Positions 1 through 12,088 of a stretch of 64,000 nucleotides of DNA are shown in pieces. Location of the stretch: the NCBI RefSeq assembly GCF_004115265.2, contig NC_046304.1:12764292-12828291 (forward strand), written 5' to 3'. This stretch comes from Rhinolophus ferrumequinum (lineage: Eukaryota; Chordata; Mammalia; Chiroptera; Rhinolophidae). The position numbers and the translations under genes were made by a program. Every line of letters starts with the position of its first letter. The stretch's first letter is position 1. The notes beneath the pieces are model-generated. The model searched no databases, was not told where the DNA came from, and saw only the letters and a program-made list of their open reading frames with translations.

Positions 1-311
1 CTCCTATCTCCATAATGGCATTTTAATGGGCAAACTGCCATCCTGCTAGCGGTGTCTTCTAACCTCCCTGTAAGATAGTTGTGGCCATGTAAGTGACTTT
101 TCACCCAAGGATTGGGCACCTTTGCTGAAAAGGAAATTGCTTGTCCTTGAGACTACTACTCTGTCTGTCCCGTGAGCTGGAATATGGGTAAGGTAATGAT
201 CCAAGTTCAACCATGCAGACAAAACATCCTAGCCGAGGGGATGGAAGAGCAAGTAGTACCTGGGTTCCTGATGTGTATCAGGTGACACTAACTGGAGCTG
301 CCCCTTAGACC

Positions 312-540
312 GAGGCTTGGCAAACTTTTCCTGGAAGGAGCCAGATAGTAAATATTTTAGACTTTGCGGGTCACAAAGTCTCTGTCGCTTTATTTTTTCT
401 TTTTGCTTTTTACAACACTTAAAAAATGTGAAAACCATTCTTAGCTTGAGGGCTATAAAAACAAACAAACAAACAAAAAAACAGGCCATGAGCTGGATTT
501 GGATTTGGCCCGTGAGCTGTAGTTTGCTGACCACCTGCTT
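312..540 (+). mobile_element. hAT-type MITE (MER family)
   Basis: Starts with a 'ggcttggcaaacttttcc' type end and finishes with 'gtagtttgctgaccacctg', the two ends of a common mammalian non-autonomous hAT element that I know by its wording but cannot name with certainty (MER20-like). The interior 'gccagatagtaaatatttta' also fits. A (AAAC)n expansion lies at about 460-480. Confidence 0.6.
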
Positions 541-744
541 ACCTGTGGACATTCATGAGAGACAAACAAGACTTGTAGCGTAGAGTCAGGGAAGACTTCT
601 CTGAAGAGGTGACCGTTAAGTAGAGACCTAGATAAAGTACAGGATGACTTATGTATCCGGGAGGAGAGTATGGGAACAGGAAGGTGGAAAACAAGGACAG
701 AGGTCCTGAGGTGGAAATGAGCTTGTAACATGGGCTAGCTGGCA

Positions 745-1480
745 ATTTATTGCCTCCTACCTCCAAATCTACCATTCTCTGCCCCATTTTATGATCCTGG
801 AGCTGGACCTGTGAACATTTCTCCTTTGCCAGCTGGCACAATGTTAGGCTTTGGCAGTAAAGGGCACTGGAGGGATGAAGCAAGGAGGAAGGTGCTTCTC
901 TTTCTGGTTCTGGCAGTTTTTCCTTCTTGTTCTTAGGATGCAGCCCCCGTCTTCTGGTGAGTTTGCTGGCATCTCAACCCGTGGTTTCCTGTTTTGGCTT
1001 GCACCACCTTGGTGAACTTTACCATCCGGTGGGCAGTAGCCAGTGTTGTGCTGGTTAATATTTAACAACTAGTTCAAAGAAAAAAAGCCCTGACTCGTAG
1101 CGTTCACTGACTTCTAAGGTATGACTATTTCCACCATGACCAATTTTAATGCAGGTTTGGGAAGAGAGCTGAAAAATTGGCTGTTGTAAGCTTGTACGCA
1201 CCAGCTCTAGCACACCACGGGATAACCATACCCTGTCCAGTGAGGTCTGAATTTCAGTCTTGGTCAGAGAGCAGGGGCTCTTCTAAGTTTGCTTCTTCCT
1301 TCAACCCTAGAGGTAGCAGCTGCTCCTCATGCAGCTATTCCTATATTCTTTAAGATCTCTTTACACTCTTTAGCAGATAATCCCCTTTTACTAGTTAACA
1401 CTTCTTTACATTAAAATTTCCCTGTTCAGATAACTAGTGTGATTTCTGTCTCATGCCTGGACACTTGTAGATGTGACCCT
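745..1480 (+). repeat. Unassigned dispersed repeat, copy 1
   Basis: This stretch is related along its length to 18062-18660. Both begin with 'ggagctggacc', carry an 'aaagggcactggagg / agagggcgctggagg' motif, and end with a 'ttactagtta' run followed by a 'tctgtctc..gcctgga' type tail. I cannot assign the family; an old LTR or DNA element is possible. No coding potential is seen. Confidence 0.55.
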
Positions 1481-1799
1481 ATCTGAAGAGGCTGATGGGA
1501 TCGAGAAAGGGCCAGGATCAAAGACCCATTCACAGTAATACTAATATAAGAATGACCACCGTCTAACCAGCTGCCAGGCCCAGAAGTCTCACGCAGTAGG
1601 CATTTCGGCTGTTACAGCCAGAGGCATCCCCCTCAACTCAGTCTTTTTAATCAGAGGACGTGAAGTGATGCTCTGTGGGTGGGACCAGGTAAACAGATTT
1701 CCTAAATCAAGTAAGACACAGGAAAAACCTTAAGGTGCTTATACCTTTCATGGAATCGAGGCCTAAAACTGATTAGACAAAAGTACGTTCTGTCTGACT

Positions 1800-2483
<684 letters not shown>

Positions 2484-3220
2484 CTGCAACAACTGATGGA
2501 ACATATAAATATACCTGTTCTGGATGTATGGAGAAATGACACTTGGGTTAGGATTTCTGAAAAGAAAAGTTTAAAAAACATTCCACACACACACGACAAA
2601 GTCTGGAGGGATATTTACTTAAATATGACCAGTGGTGAGAGTCTGTCTTCTTTTTTCTTTCCCCCCTGCTTCTGTTTTTTCTAATTTTTCCTTAATAAAA
2701 CATGACAAAAATGTTGTTTGAAAAATCAGTTTCAGGGCAGGATCTTCCTTTTAGGACGTACTCTTAAAATAGATGACAAAAAAGTAACATTTTCAGGAAA
2801 TTGGGGAGTGATCACCTGATATTGGGATCACCTGATGAAGGGACAAGAATCATAGGGTTCGGGAGAAAGGGATGTTCATCAGGGCAGGAAGACTCTGCCC
2901 TTCCTGACTCTGTAACCGTTACCTCTTCCCGTTCATTTTCTGCCCCACAAATCTACAGCTACTGAAAAGGATCCCCAAGCAGCTGTCTCCTTTCCCGAGT
3001 TCCATGTTTCCTACCTGCTTGGTGCTCTCTGCCTTTCCCTTTGACCTGCTCCTTAAAAAAGGAAGAGAAGGAAAAAATAAAAAGGAAGAGAGGAATGCTT
3101 AGCCCTTTGTTTTTAAACATCTGTAACACTTTTTGTGTTTTAATTGTCTATAATGTTGCTCTCTATGGTTTAAAGAGGACAGATGCAATTCCTTGCTTTG
3201 ATAACTCAAGACCATTGTAT
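2484..3220. other. Spacer without a recognised gene
   Basis: AT-rich unique sequence that would be the last intron of the ZNF232 remnant. No splice-flanked coding segment or clear repeat is visible. Confidence 0.4.
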
Positions 3221-3435
3221 TTGGTGTGGCCAGATGGCTCAGTTGGTTAGAGCCATGAGCTCTTAACAACAAGGTTGCTGGTTCAATTCCGGCATGGGAT
3301 GGTGGGCTGTGCCCCCTGCAACTAAAGATTGAAAACGGCGACTGGACTTGGAGCTGAGTTGCGCCCTCCACAACTAGATTGAAGGACAACTCCCTGGAGA
3401 AACACACTGTCCCCCAATAAAATTTAAAAAAAAAA
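3221..3435 (+). mobile_element. Bat tRNA-derived SINE
   Basis: Has the tRNA-like head (ggctcagttggttagagc, ggttcaattcc box B), the bat-specific body 'gtgccccctgcaacta...gcgccctccacaacta', 'ccccaataaaattt' and an A-rich tail. It is flanked by an approximate duplication of 'agaccatt' (3209 and 3438 regions). Confidence 0.9.
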
Positions 3436-4430
3436 AGAGACCATTTTATGTAAAAAATACATTTTCTTTTTCAGGTGAAATGCTTCTGATTAAAGAAATC
3501 TGCAACATGTTTGCTGGAAAAAAAATCAAACAATCACTAGCTAGCTTTTTAAAAGTAAAGTTCCAAGTTGATAAATGAATACTTACCAAATAGAAGTAAA
3601 GGAGTCAAGAAAAAGTCTGAAGAAAGGCAAGGAAGTGCTGGGAGGTAAAATCATACTTTTGGGATAGATTCTAAGATTAATCTCCATTTCTAGTTTTTCC
3701 CATTTTGTTGCTAAAAAGAATTTGATTTTTCAGATGTTTTTGTTTGGTGGTGGGGTCGTGGTATAAAACCACACATATTAAATAGAATCTTCTCGATTAG
3801 CAACATATTCATGTTCTGCTCCTGATGGTTCACGAGGTGACAGAGGTTGTCAAGGACAATTTAGAGTCCTGAGGTTCTAAGTCTAGAGTGTGCCACGGGG
3901 AGAGGAAAGGATGTTTACGGGGGTGTGTGCAGGCTGGGAAGGAGGTTTTTGCTGTCAATTTCAAGGGTAGAAAGTAAGTAGTGACATAAAGTTTCAGATA
4001 GGGCTTTTAGATGGGGGTAAGTGGTAAATAAAGGTGCTGACAGGCTGTATCTCACATAGATGTTGCTTTATAGCTTAAAAAGTGTGTTTTAGGAGGCATG
4101 GGGAAGTTAAAAGAAAAGGATCTCAGGCTGGCCTCTAGCTCAGGGCAGAGGTACTCAGAGCAGTGGTGACGATGAGGCAGGAAGTGAATGAAATATTTCC
4201 TTGTGCTGTTTCAGGGCTTTCTAAAGCTAGGAGATGCTGGTGAGGCTTTATAGCCAGATATGATATGATATGTTTTATTTACTCTTCAGAGTTACCTTAT
4301 GAAGTAGGTTATTATTCCCATTCCTGTTGTACAGGTGACGAAACAGGCTAAGTCTCTCACATAAGAGGTAAGAATAGTAAGGCCAGGTAGGTCGGTGGTT
4401 GGGAATATTTTTTTCCTTGAGGGTAACTAC
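3436..4430. other. Spacer without a recognised gene
   Basis: Unique, AT-rich DNA. Open frames are short and none shows domain-like composition. Confidence 0.4.
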
Positions 4431-4439
4431 TTCCTGGGC

Positions 4440-4763
4440 TGTGGCCCTCTGATCAGGTCTGGGAAGAGGCAACTGGAAAACAGACCATGCAGGAGCAACA
4501 GGCCACACATAGGCTAGAATTTCCTTGCAGTTTCAGTGAGTGTGGGCCGCCCCGTTTTGTAAAACTGAGCAGAGAAGTGAGGCCAGCCAACCGTCTGTCA
4601 AATAACCCGGCACAGCAAGGCGGTCGCTGCCAGCTCCTTATGTGTGTGAATGAGGCGCCGGGCTCGATTTGTAGCCTCCGTAACTGTGAGGGAATAAATT
4701 TCTGTTGTTTTAAGCCACTCCGTTTGCGGTAATTTGTTACAGCAGCTCTAGGAAACTAATACA
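4440..4763 (+). mobile_element. MaLR LTR (MLT1-like), old fossil
   Basis: The 3' part 'aataaatttctgttgtttt aagccac' and the end 'aggaaactaatac' are diagnostic of ERVL-MaLR LTRs. The left limit is approximate. An ancient solo LTR, well diverged. Confidence 0.75.
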
Positions 4764-4865
4764 TTTACGATGAAGTCCGGTTTTTCAGAAAACAAATGTC
4801 AGTCTTTCTATTCCTCTCATTGCCACTGACACCACGCTAGTTGCTTTTTGGATTTCACTGGGTTA

Positions 4866-5007
4866 TCATCAGGGACTGGAGCGTAGTGATTAAGAACACG
4901 GGCTCTGGGGATAGACTGCCTGGGTCTGCCTCTACCATTTACTTGCTGTGTGACCTTTAGTTACTGAAACTTTCTGTGCCTCCTCATTTGTAAAATATGG
5001 ACAGTAC
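4866..5007 (+). mobile_element. MIR SINE, 5' part (split by mariner)
   Basis: MIR core wording 'tgattaagaacacgggctctgggg', 'ttacttgctgtgtgacctt', 'tcctcatttgtaaaat'. The element resumes at 5587 after the mariner insertion. Confidence 0.85.
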
Positions 5008-5009
5008 TA

Positions 5010-5584
5010 CGAGGTCTGACAATTAAGTTCGTGAACTCATCCTAGAAAAAGTGCTGCATACCTCATTGCTGAATATCACTACAGTCACCTTCGAAGTACT
5101 CCCCTGGGGAAGCTATGCACTGACACCAGTGCCTAGTCCACCCTTCAAAGCAATTTTGGAACTCTTTTTCTGGAATGGCCATCAGAGCTGTTGTATTACC
5201 CTTGAGGTCCTGAATATCATCAAAATGTCTTCCTTTCAATATTTCCTTTAGGTAAATCTTTAGGTAAAGAAAGAAGTCATTGGGGGCCAGATCAGATGAG
5301 TAGAGAGGGTGTTCCAATACAGTTATTTGTTTACTGGCTAAAAACTCCCTCACAGACAGTGCTGTGTGAGCTGGTGCATTGTTGTGATGCAAGAGCCATG
5401 AATTGTTGGCGAAAAGTTCAGGTCATTTTTGTCTAACTTTTCCACGCAGCCTTTTCAGCACTTCCAAATAGTAAAATTGGTTCACTGTCCAGTTGGTACA
5501 AATTCACAATGTATAATCCCTCTGATATCAAAAAATTTGGCAACATCATTGCAACAAGTTCGTGAACTTAATTGTCAGATCCTG
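5010..5584 (-). mobile_element. mariner element, internally deleted (DD34D family)
   Basis: Terminal inverted repeats: 'ggtctgacaattaagttcgtgaac' at the left, and 'gttcgtgaacttaattgtcag' at the right, with TA duplications at 5008-5009 and 5585-5586. The minus strand encodes the C-terminal part of a mariner transposase (about 5063-5392: HNNAPAH, then LAPNDFFL 34 residues on, then the EYFEGD tail). The catalytic Asp of the HHDNAPAH motif is Asn here and the N-terminal helix-turn-helix half is deleted, so it cannot be active. It sits inside a MIR, which dates it as younger than that SINE. Confidence 0.93.
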
Positions 5585-5586
5585 TA

Positions 5587-5690
5587 GTACTTAAGAGAGG
5601 CTTTGTGGGTATTAAATGAGTTAATACACTCATGTAATGTAAATGTTTAGGATAACACCTAGCACAGAATTAGCACTTAATAAATAATGG
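5587..5690 (+). mobile_element. MIR SINE, 3' part
   Basis: Continues the MIR broken at 5007: 'gggtattaaatgagttaatacac', 'cacctagcacagaattagcac', 'ttaataaataatgg'. Confidence 0.8.
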
Positions 5691-6127
5691 ATACTTAAAA
5701 TTTTTTTACTATGTTAATAATCTCGACACCAAGATTTTCCTGCTCCAATTCAGACTGGACAATGCTGTTAGTTATATATCACTTTCATCATGTCAAAAAC
5801 CTTTAATTCTCCCTATTTATTACTGTATCAAATCTAACCTTCCCTTATTTGACTTTGGAAAGCATCCTTAATCTGGTCCCAACATAGTCTTCTGCTATTA
5901 CTGTACTCCACAAACATGCGGGTATTGTTCACTCTTGTGTCTCAGCAACTAGAACAGTGTTTGGCATATTGTATCCACTCCATCATTACTTATTCAATGA
6001 ATGAATACAGTCCAATGCAAACCTGCTGCTCTAAATAACCCATGTTGGACCTAGCCAAGTCCATCTCTGCCTTCCAAATCCAAATCAGGTTCTACCTCCT
6101 TTAGAAGGTCTTTCTAAGAAAGTGGTT

Positions 6128-6240
6128 AAGAGCAAGCAGACTCTGCAACCAGACTTAGTTCAAATTCTGGCTCTGTCATTCTCTGAGACTTCACAAACAT
6201 TTCTCAACTTCTGTATATCTCACCTATTTCATAGGGGTTT
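6128..6240 (+). mobile_element. MIR SINE fragment
   Basis: 'gtggttaagagcaagcagactctg', 'caaattctggctctgtcatt', 'tctcaacttctgta' follow the MIR consensus in order. Confidence 0.75.
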
Positions 6241-6760
6241 CCACCTTTGTAGGGTTTTCACCTGCGCTAGGTAAGTCTTGGGGGGGAAGTACATAAAATA
6301 GACAAAATATTTAACTTTTAAGAATACAGTCATATTTTTTCCCAAGCTCAAGATCATTTGACCCTCTTTTCCTCTCTTTATTTTCAACTGTTCTTAAAAT
6401 ATGCCTTAATTTGTTTTTCCTTTCAACTCTCACATTATAAATAAGGAGAAAAATAAATTCTCTATTTGGGTTATTTCAACAGTCTCAAAACTGATCTGTT
6501 TCCTGCCTTTATCTTTCTACCTGTTTCACCGTGAAAGTATTTTTTCTGTATTAACACATATTGTTTCAGTCTCCAAAGTGAAAACAGTCTGGATTCTGGG
6601 TCTAAGAGCTAGGACTCCAACTGTAGTGACTGACAGCTCTTTTATCACAGCAGATTTTAGATTTGTACTAGGATCAGAACCATATCAGGATGTCTCATCT
6701 TATTTGTTAGAGGCATTTTGGGGGATGGAGAGAAACTGGGCTTGGGCTGTGAGCCTCTGA

Positions 6761-6894
6761 CTTTTTTAAAAAAACTTTATTGTTATTATTTTTTTATTGA
6801 GGGCACAGCTCATAGTGGCCCATGCAGGGATTGAACCGGCAATCTTGGTGTTATCAGCACCACGCTCTAACCAACTGAGCTAACCGGCCACCTC
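6761..6894 (-). mobile_element. Bat tRNA-derived SINE, short form
   Basis: Reverse-oriented: T-rich tail, then 'gagggcacagctcatagtgg', 'gattgaaccggcaat' and 'ctctaaccaactgagctaacc'. A perfect 9-base duplication 'agcctctga' flanks it (6752-6760, 6895-6903), so this is a fairly recent insertion. Confidence 0.92.
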
Positions 6895-7039
6895 AGCCTC
6901 TGATTTTTTAGAGAAGAATTACTTCAAAACTGGGAACAGACAGTTCTGTATCCCAGAGGATTTATAAATCTGTGAGCCCTGCTCAAAATTCAAAAAGCCA
7001 CCACCCTGACACTCATTCAACGAAAAAGAAACTTCACTG

Positions 7040-7560
7040 TGCGAAGGTCAAAAGGTCCCCATAAATACCTTTGAGTCGCTGAGGAAGCACCGTACCCAGT
7101 AAGCCGTCCCCTTCACTCCCCTGCACCGGGGCCTTGCAGAGATCGTCTTGTGCATGGACGGTACTGTGCGGTGCTCGGCCGATGCCACACTGTCTCTGGG
7201 CACGGAGCTATCAGTTCTGAGGAGCGAGGCTAGGAAGGGCCTCAAAACTGCAGGCGGAAGGGTGAATGGGAACCCAAGGAATGGGCCCAGGCCGCCCTCG
7301 CTGCCCTAGTGGCTGGACCAGACAGGCAGAGCCGGAAGACCAGAGCCCGGGAGCCCAGCTCCGCACCCACAGCCACTGTGGGGTCTTGTGGCCAGGCCGC
7401 CCTCAGTGCCCCCATCACTCACTACCTCCCCCGGGGCTGTGGCCATGGTTCCCACCATGACCAGTCCTGGGAGTCGAGGCCTCTAGGAAAGCTCGCAGCC
7501 GGGACCTTCCGCCCAGCACACAGCCTCCCTGGTTAACGCATGATATCGCTGGTCGTGTCC
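7040..7560. other. GC-rich, CpG-bearing stretch
   Basis: Richer in CpG than its surroundings (for example around 7100-7240 and 7280-7340). It could be a degraded promoter belonging to the ZNF232-like gene on the minus strand, since it lies 4.6-5 kb upstream of that exon. No SCAN or KRAB coding segment is seen in it. Role is inference only. Confidence 0.3.
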
Positions 7561-7869
7561 TCCCCTTTTCCTAGACCAGCCCAGAAGGGGACCACACTTC
7601 TACCCACATGAGCTGTCGTCTGCCCTGGTATCTGAGGCTGAGCTCCTTCTATCTGGAGTCACTGGGCCTGCGAAGACGAGAAAGACCCAGTCCCAACAGG
7701 AAGGTCTGTCTAGTGGGGCGACCAGTAGATCCTGACTGTGCTATGATGCTATGGCCTGTGGGAGCACAGTGGAAGCACTGAACCCCACTGGGTGTACGTC
7801 AGGGACGATGACCAGAGTACACGAGGGCAACGTCAAGGATTTGGAAGACAGTGTTGTATGTAGAGCCTA

Positions 7870-8090
7870 AGGAAGTGGGCTTTGGAGTCAGGCAGGCCTG
7901 GATTTGAATTCCAGTTTCTTCATTTACTAGTTTTGGGTCCCTGGGCAAATTACTTTGCCTTCTTGACCTTAGTTTCCTGTTTAGAAAATGGCGATAACAG
8001 TAGTACCCACCAATTAAGACTGAGGCAAAGAACGCAAGAGAAGACTATAGTTAAGTGCTTAGCACAGTACCCAACACAGGAAATACTAAA
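7870..8090 (+). mobile_element. MIR SINE
   Basis: 'gggctttggagtcaggcaggcctggatttg', 'gggcaaattactttgcc', 'agtttcctgtttagaaaatgg', 'agtgcttagcacagtaccc' give a near full-length MIR. Confidence 0.88.
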
Positions 8091-8318
8091 AATAATAATA
8101 ATAATAATGGAGCCAGGAAAAAATAATGGAGGAAGAGGGAACTTGTGGAAAGGCTGTAGGATAAAAGGGCAGTGTCTACGTCCTTGGGAACTGCAGATAG
8201 TTCAGCGGTAAATGTTGGACTTAGAAGGATAAGCACTTTGCAGAAAGCTCTCTCCAACTAGGTTGAACTCCCCACTGTGGTGTCCTGCCTCTCCTTTGTG
8301 GCACTTGCCATGGTTGTA

Positions 8319-8401
8319 TTAGGTTGGTGCAAAAGTAATTGCAGTTTAAAAGGTTAAAAATAATTGCAAAAACCGCAAAGATTACTTTTGCACCAACCTA
8401 A
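8319..8401 (+). mobile_element. MADE1-like mariner MITE, 83 bases
   Basis: A near-perfect palindrome: starts 'ttaggttggtgcaaaagtaa' and ends with its reverse complement, flanked by TA (8317-8318, 8402-8403). This is the Hsmar1/MADE1 design, whose transcripts fold into miR-548-like hairpins in primates. No coding capacity. Confidence 0.93.
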
Positions 8402-8489
8402 TAGTTTTACTACTTAGGATTCTAATTAACTTCGTCTCTGCTCCACCAGGGCAGAGACTGTTGTCTATTTCTGCTCACCCCTTTTTGTA

Positions 8490-8800
8490 CCCCCAGTGTC
8501 TGACACATATCAGAAGCTCAATAAATATTTATTGAATGAGTAGATGCATGGGGCAGGATCAGAGCACGTGTGCCACTTTGAGGACTGGGCTTCAGGCTCA
8601 GATTAGTAGGAAACCGCTGTAGAAGTTTAGAGATGGGTGGCATTATCAGATTTGTTTTAAAGAAAGAGCGTTCAGGCTGCTCTGAGAAATGGAAGCAGGA
8701 GACATATTAGGAGGCTGTGGTAATACAAATACAAGCAAGAGATGCTGGTGGCCTCACTCTGAGTAACAGCACCAAAAATTGAGAAAAGTGGACTAAATTG
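8490..8800 (+). mobile_element. L2 LINE 3' fragment
   Basis: 'gctcaataaatatttattgaatg' followed by L2-type wording 'aaaccgctgtagaagtttag', 'ttcaggctgctctgagaaa'. Diverged; limits approximate. Confidence 0.6.
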
Positions 8801-10310
8801 GCAGATTATTGGGTAACATTCCCTTCCTCTTCTGTAGTCACATGCTCTCGCCCCAAGGTGGTCGTAACAGTCTTGTTTCCTATGAAATATTTATATGGAG
8901 AAGCCTCTCTTAATCCACATTCCAATCACCCCTGTTTCTCAAAGAGATTTGATAATTTCTCAGCTCTCGTCCTCCTGGACTTTAGATAGTTAGCTGCTTA
9001 GGTTCTCAGGAAAGCAAACTTTTATCCTTGAAGCTCTTTTCTCCAAGTTCCAAAGTAGGCTGCTCCCTAACAGGTAGATCGTATTCTGCGGAATTCAGGT
9101 TTACAAATTGGACGCCGCCGCATTCACTTCTACCCATTAAAGCTTTGAATGGACCCTCATTTCATAAACTGTCTTCCCTCAGCCTCCACTGGATTGTAAA
9201 CTCCTGGAACAAATGTCTTTCTCTAGCCCTATCAAATTATAGCCCTGGCACATAGTAGGCACTCAATAAGTTTTTCTTCAATAACTTTTATTTCAAAATT
9301 CACATTTGAAAGCATTTCCATACTGTAACAAAAATCCCCCCCTGCTTTCAAAAGTCTGATACACTCAATATAATTCAAGCTCTATCAGGGATGAAATGAA
9401 AAGGTTAGTTTTCGATCTGAGGTTTTTAAGCAATAGTTAGTATTTTAAAAAGCTCAAAGGAAATTATGTATTTGCCCACAAAAGGGATAAAAAGGCTAAT
9501 GAAAATGTTAAGTAGTTTGATCTGGGCTGGAGTTTTAATACCTAAGTCTGGTTATGTTACGCCAATCAGAAGCATGGTTCGTGGTTATACTGCATGCATT
9601 TGAATAACAAAAAATAAAGAACTAATTCATCTTTAATAAATGCAGTTTGGTAAACGAAAGCTTTTAAAACAGAGCCCAGGAGAGTAAAAGAGAGGGCCTC
9701 GGGAAACTGCCGCATTAAATTGCCTTCAAGTCCCTTTCAACATCCTGTTTATCCTTGTAAACAGTACTCTCACTGTACAACGCTGCAGGTACAGGTAAAG
9801 GACACAGAGATGGGCTTACTAGAATGAATTCCTAATTCCTTTCTTTTACAAAAATAGAACATTAAAATTTCCTGTTAGCTATAACGGTTTTGATTAGTTA
9901 GAATCTGGGATAACTCAAAAAATTTAAGTATCTTTAATTTTTAATCCAAGTGTATCACTGATGATGGCTATTTTGAATTCCTTTTGTTTCCCAAATATAT
10001 TTAAAGATATTCTCGTGTAAAAATGTTATTTGTTTATGTGAGATTATACTAACGAGCTTAAACCTCTGAGACGGGTGATGGGGACAGGCAGGCTTCTGTA
10101 CCACATCATCCACAAGCAGCCACTTTCAGGGATGGTGTGGACGGGCTTTTCCACTTCAAGACATCCCACTACTGCCCACGATGTCCCTCTGGGGAAACCA
10201 CAGCCCCCAGGCTTTGAACTTTAACAGGTCATAATTTTTATACCAGCCGCAAGACATCACTGTATCTTACACACCTTATATTTTTCTTGTAAATACTTCA
10301 TCTTCTGTTT
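8801..10310. other. Spacer; possible distal 3' UTR of ZNF594
   Basis: Unique AT-rich DNA from about 9300 to 10300 with no recognised repeat. On the minus strand an AATAAA lies at 9287-9292, followed by more A-rich sequence, about 2.8 kb below the ZNF594 stop. This could be a distal poly(A) site, but nothing else supports it. A short 'ggcacatagtaggcactcaata' MIR/L2 tail lies at about 9245-9275. Confidence 0.3.
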
Positions 10311-10319
10311 TTAAAATGA

Positions 10320-10540
10320 TTACAGCTCCAGATGCCTTCCTATGTGTCAACATATTTCAGTTTTCTCATTTAAACCTCACAATGACCCCCACGAGGTAGA
10401 TTATGTGATCACTATTTTATTAATGAGGAAAATAGAGACCAGATGGCTTATATAATTTGCTCCAGTCACGAAGCCAGTATGTCATACTGGATTCAAACTC
10501 GTGTCTGTACTCCCTCCACTACAGCAGTCTGCCTCTTGAA
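10320..10540 (-). mobile_element. MIR SINE
   Basis: Reverse MIR: 'taaacctcacaatgaccccc', 'attaatgaggaaaatagagacc', 'gccagtatgtcatactggattcaaac'. Confidence 0.75.
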
Positions 10541-10659
10541 ACAATCAGACTAAAGGTTTCTATCAGGCTCTGGGTTCCCCTGGTGCTGCACTGCCACTGC
10601 TCATAGCACCCTGAAACGTTTGCTTAAACGGCCCAGGTGACTGATGTTCTAAATATTGA

Positions 10660-10889
10660 TGGCCAAGGGTTTCTCAACCATGGCACTAATGACTCGTGGG
10701 GCCAGATAATTCTTTGTTGTGTATGTGTGTGGCGGTGGAAGGGGGCTGTGTATTGTTAAGATATTTAGTAACATCCCTGGTCTTCAGATGCCGAATTTTC
10801 TTCCCAGTTGTGACAACCCAAATATCTCTGGACATTACCAAATGCCCCTTGGGGACAGAATCACACCGGTTGAGAGCCACTGATCCCCT
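10660..10889 (-). mobile_element. hAT-type MITE (MER family)
   Basis: Ends 'gggtttctcaaccatggcac' and 'ccggttgagagccactg', interior 'gacaacccaaatatctctgg'. This is a common mammalian non-autonomous DNA element; the exact family name is not certain from memory. Confidence 0.65.
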
Positions 10890-12088
10890 TCATCTCACAA
10901 GCTACTCCCATGAAGGAAAGATATGAGGTTGAAATTCTCCTTGCCTTACATTGTCCCGTTCATTAGCTTTCTTATCTGAAGACTTACATAAACTCTTAGG
11001 CAATCTGCCAGTAGTTCAGAGTACGAGAAATATTTGACAATTGAGTTTGATTGCACAGATAGGCAGGGCCTAATTTCCAAATTAGTTATCAGCTTAAATG
11101 ATGACTGACCTTTCTCCAGAGTTCTATTTAGACTCTCCAGTTCTCAAATAAGCTGTGCCCAGCTACAAAGCCCTGGTTCAACACAAAATTACTGCCCCTA
11201 TGATCACCTGACCTTTTATAGTAGATGCTTTTTTTCTAATTCCCACCAACTCATGTCACCTAAATGCTCGGCCCTGGCACTCAGTCTAATTCTATTCCCC
11301 AAACCTACTGTTCTCCTGTCCCTTTCTCTTTCATTTCCTGATACTACGAGTACTCTTTCTCAGGGGAAACTCCTCACTTGGTTCTTGTGTCCTGGCTTTC
11401 AGTTACCTGTTGTCAGTTACCTGTTGCTTTATCTCCCTTTGACTCTTATCATTTGGTTTTTGCCCTTGATATCCCAGCTTTATTGGAATTGTTTAATGCG
11501 TACTTGACTTTGATTTGTCCTTTTGTTCCCTGATGCTTTCAAAGACAGTTTAGCTTCATTTCTATTATTTTTTTTGTTTTCTCTCAATTAGTATATCATT
11601 CCAATTAGTATTTTTCACATATGCATACACATATTTTTATAAGGGAGAATAAAAGGGAATATGTGTAAAACACATACCTAAGGGGAAGAATTCATCTCAG
11701 AGAAAGATTTAATCACCCTAAAGGACTTAACGTGGATTTATACTTGTCACTAGACTAGGTAGTCAAGATTTAAAGGGCTCCTCCCACGAAGAACTTAGTC
11801 TTTAGGGTTGTTGCCAAAGTGATTTCTAATGATTTTAGTAACAGTAGACATCACCTAAAACATTCTCAAGTAATTATATCCTAGGGACCATACTCCAGTG
11901 TCAACTCTGAGGCAGAAAAGGCTATTATATGTCCAAGAGCTTTTCTACCTGATTACACTTACATCCAGTAGGACTCTTCTAATGTTTTCCTACCTTCAAA
12001 TGGTTTTCAATAATAAAAATCCTCTATAGTGCAATAAGATGTGGTCTCCACCAGGCTTTTCCTACATCCACTAGGTTTCTGTTACCTA
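10890..12088. other. Probable ZNF594 3' flank / UTR
   Basis: Unique sequence immediately below the ZNF594 stop. A minus-strand ATTAAA (11708-11713) is the nearest poly(A)-like signal seen. No open frame of note. Confidence 0.35.

Noticed and set aside
3245-3300. tRNA-like sequence with box A and box B
   Set aside because: It is the head of a SINE; the acceptor stem is not maintained and the body is SINE-specific. The same holds for the other SINE heads.
5051-5251. Plus-strand open frame through the first mariner
   Set aside because: Antisense of the transposase remnant.
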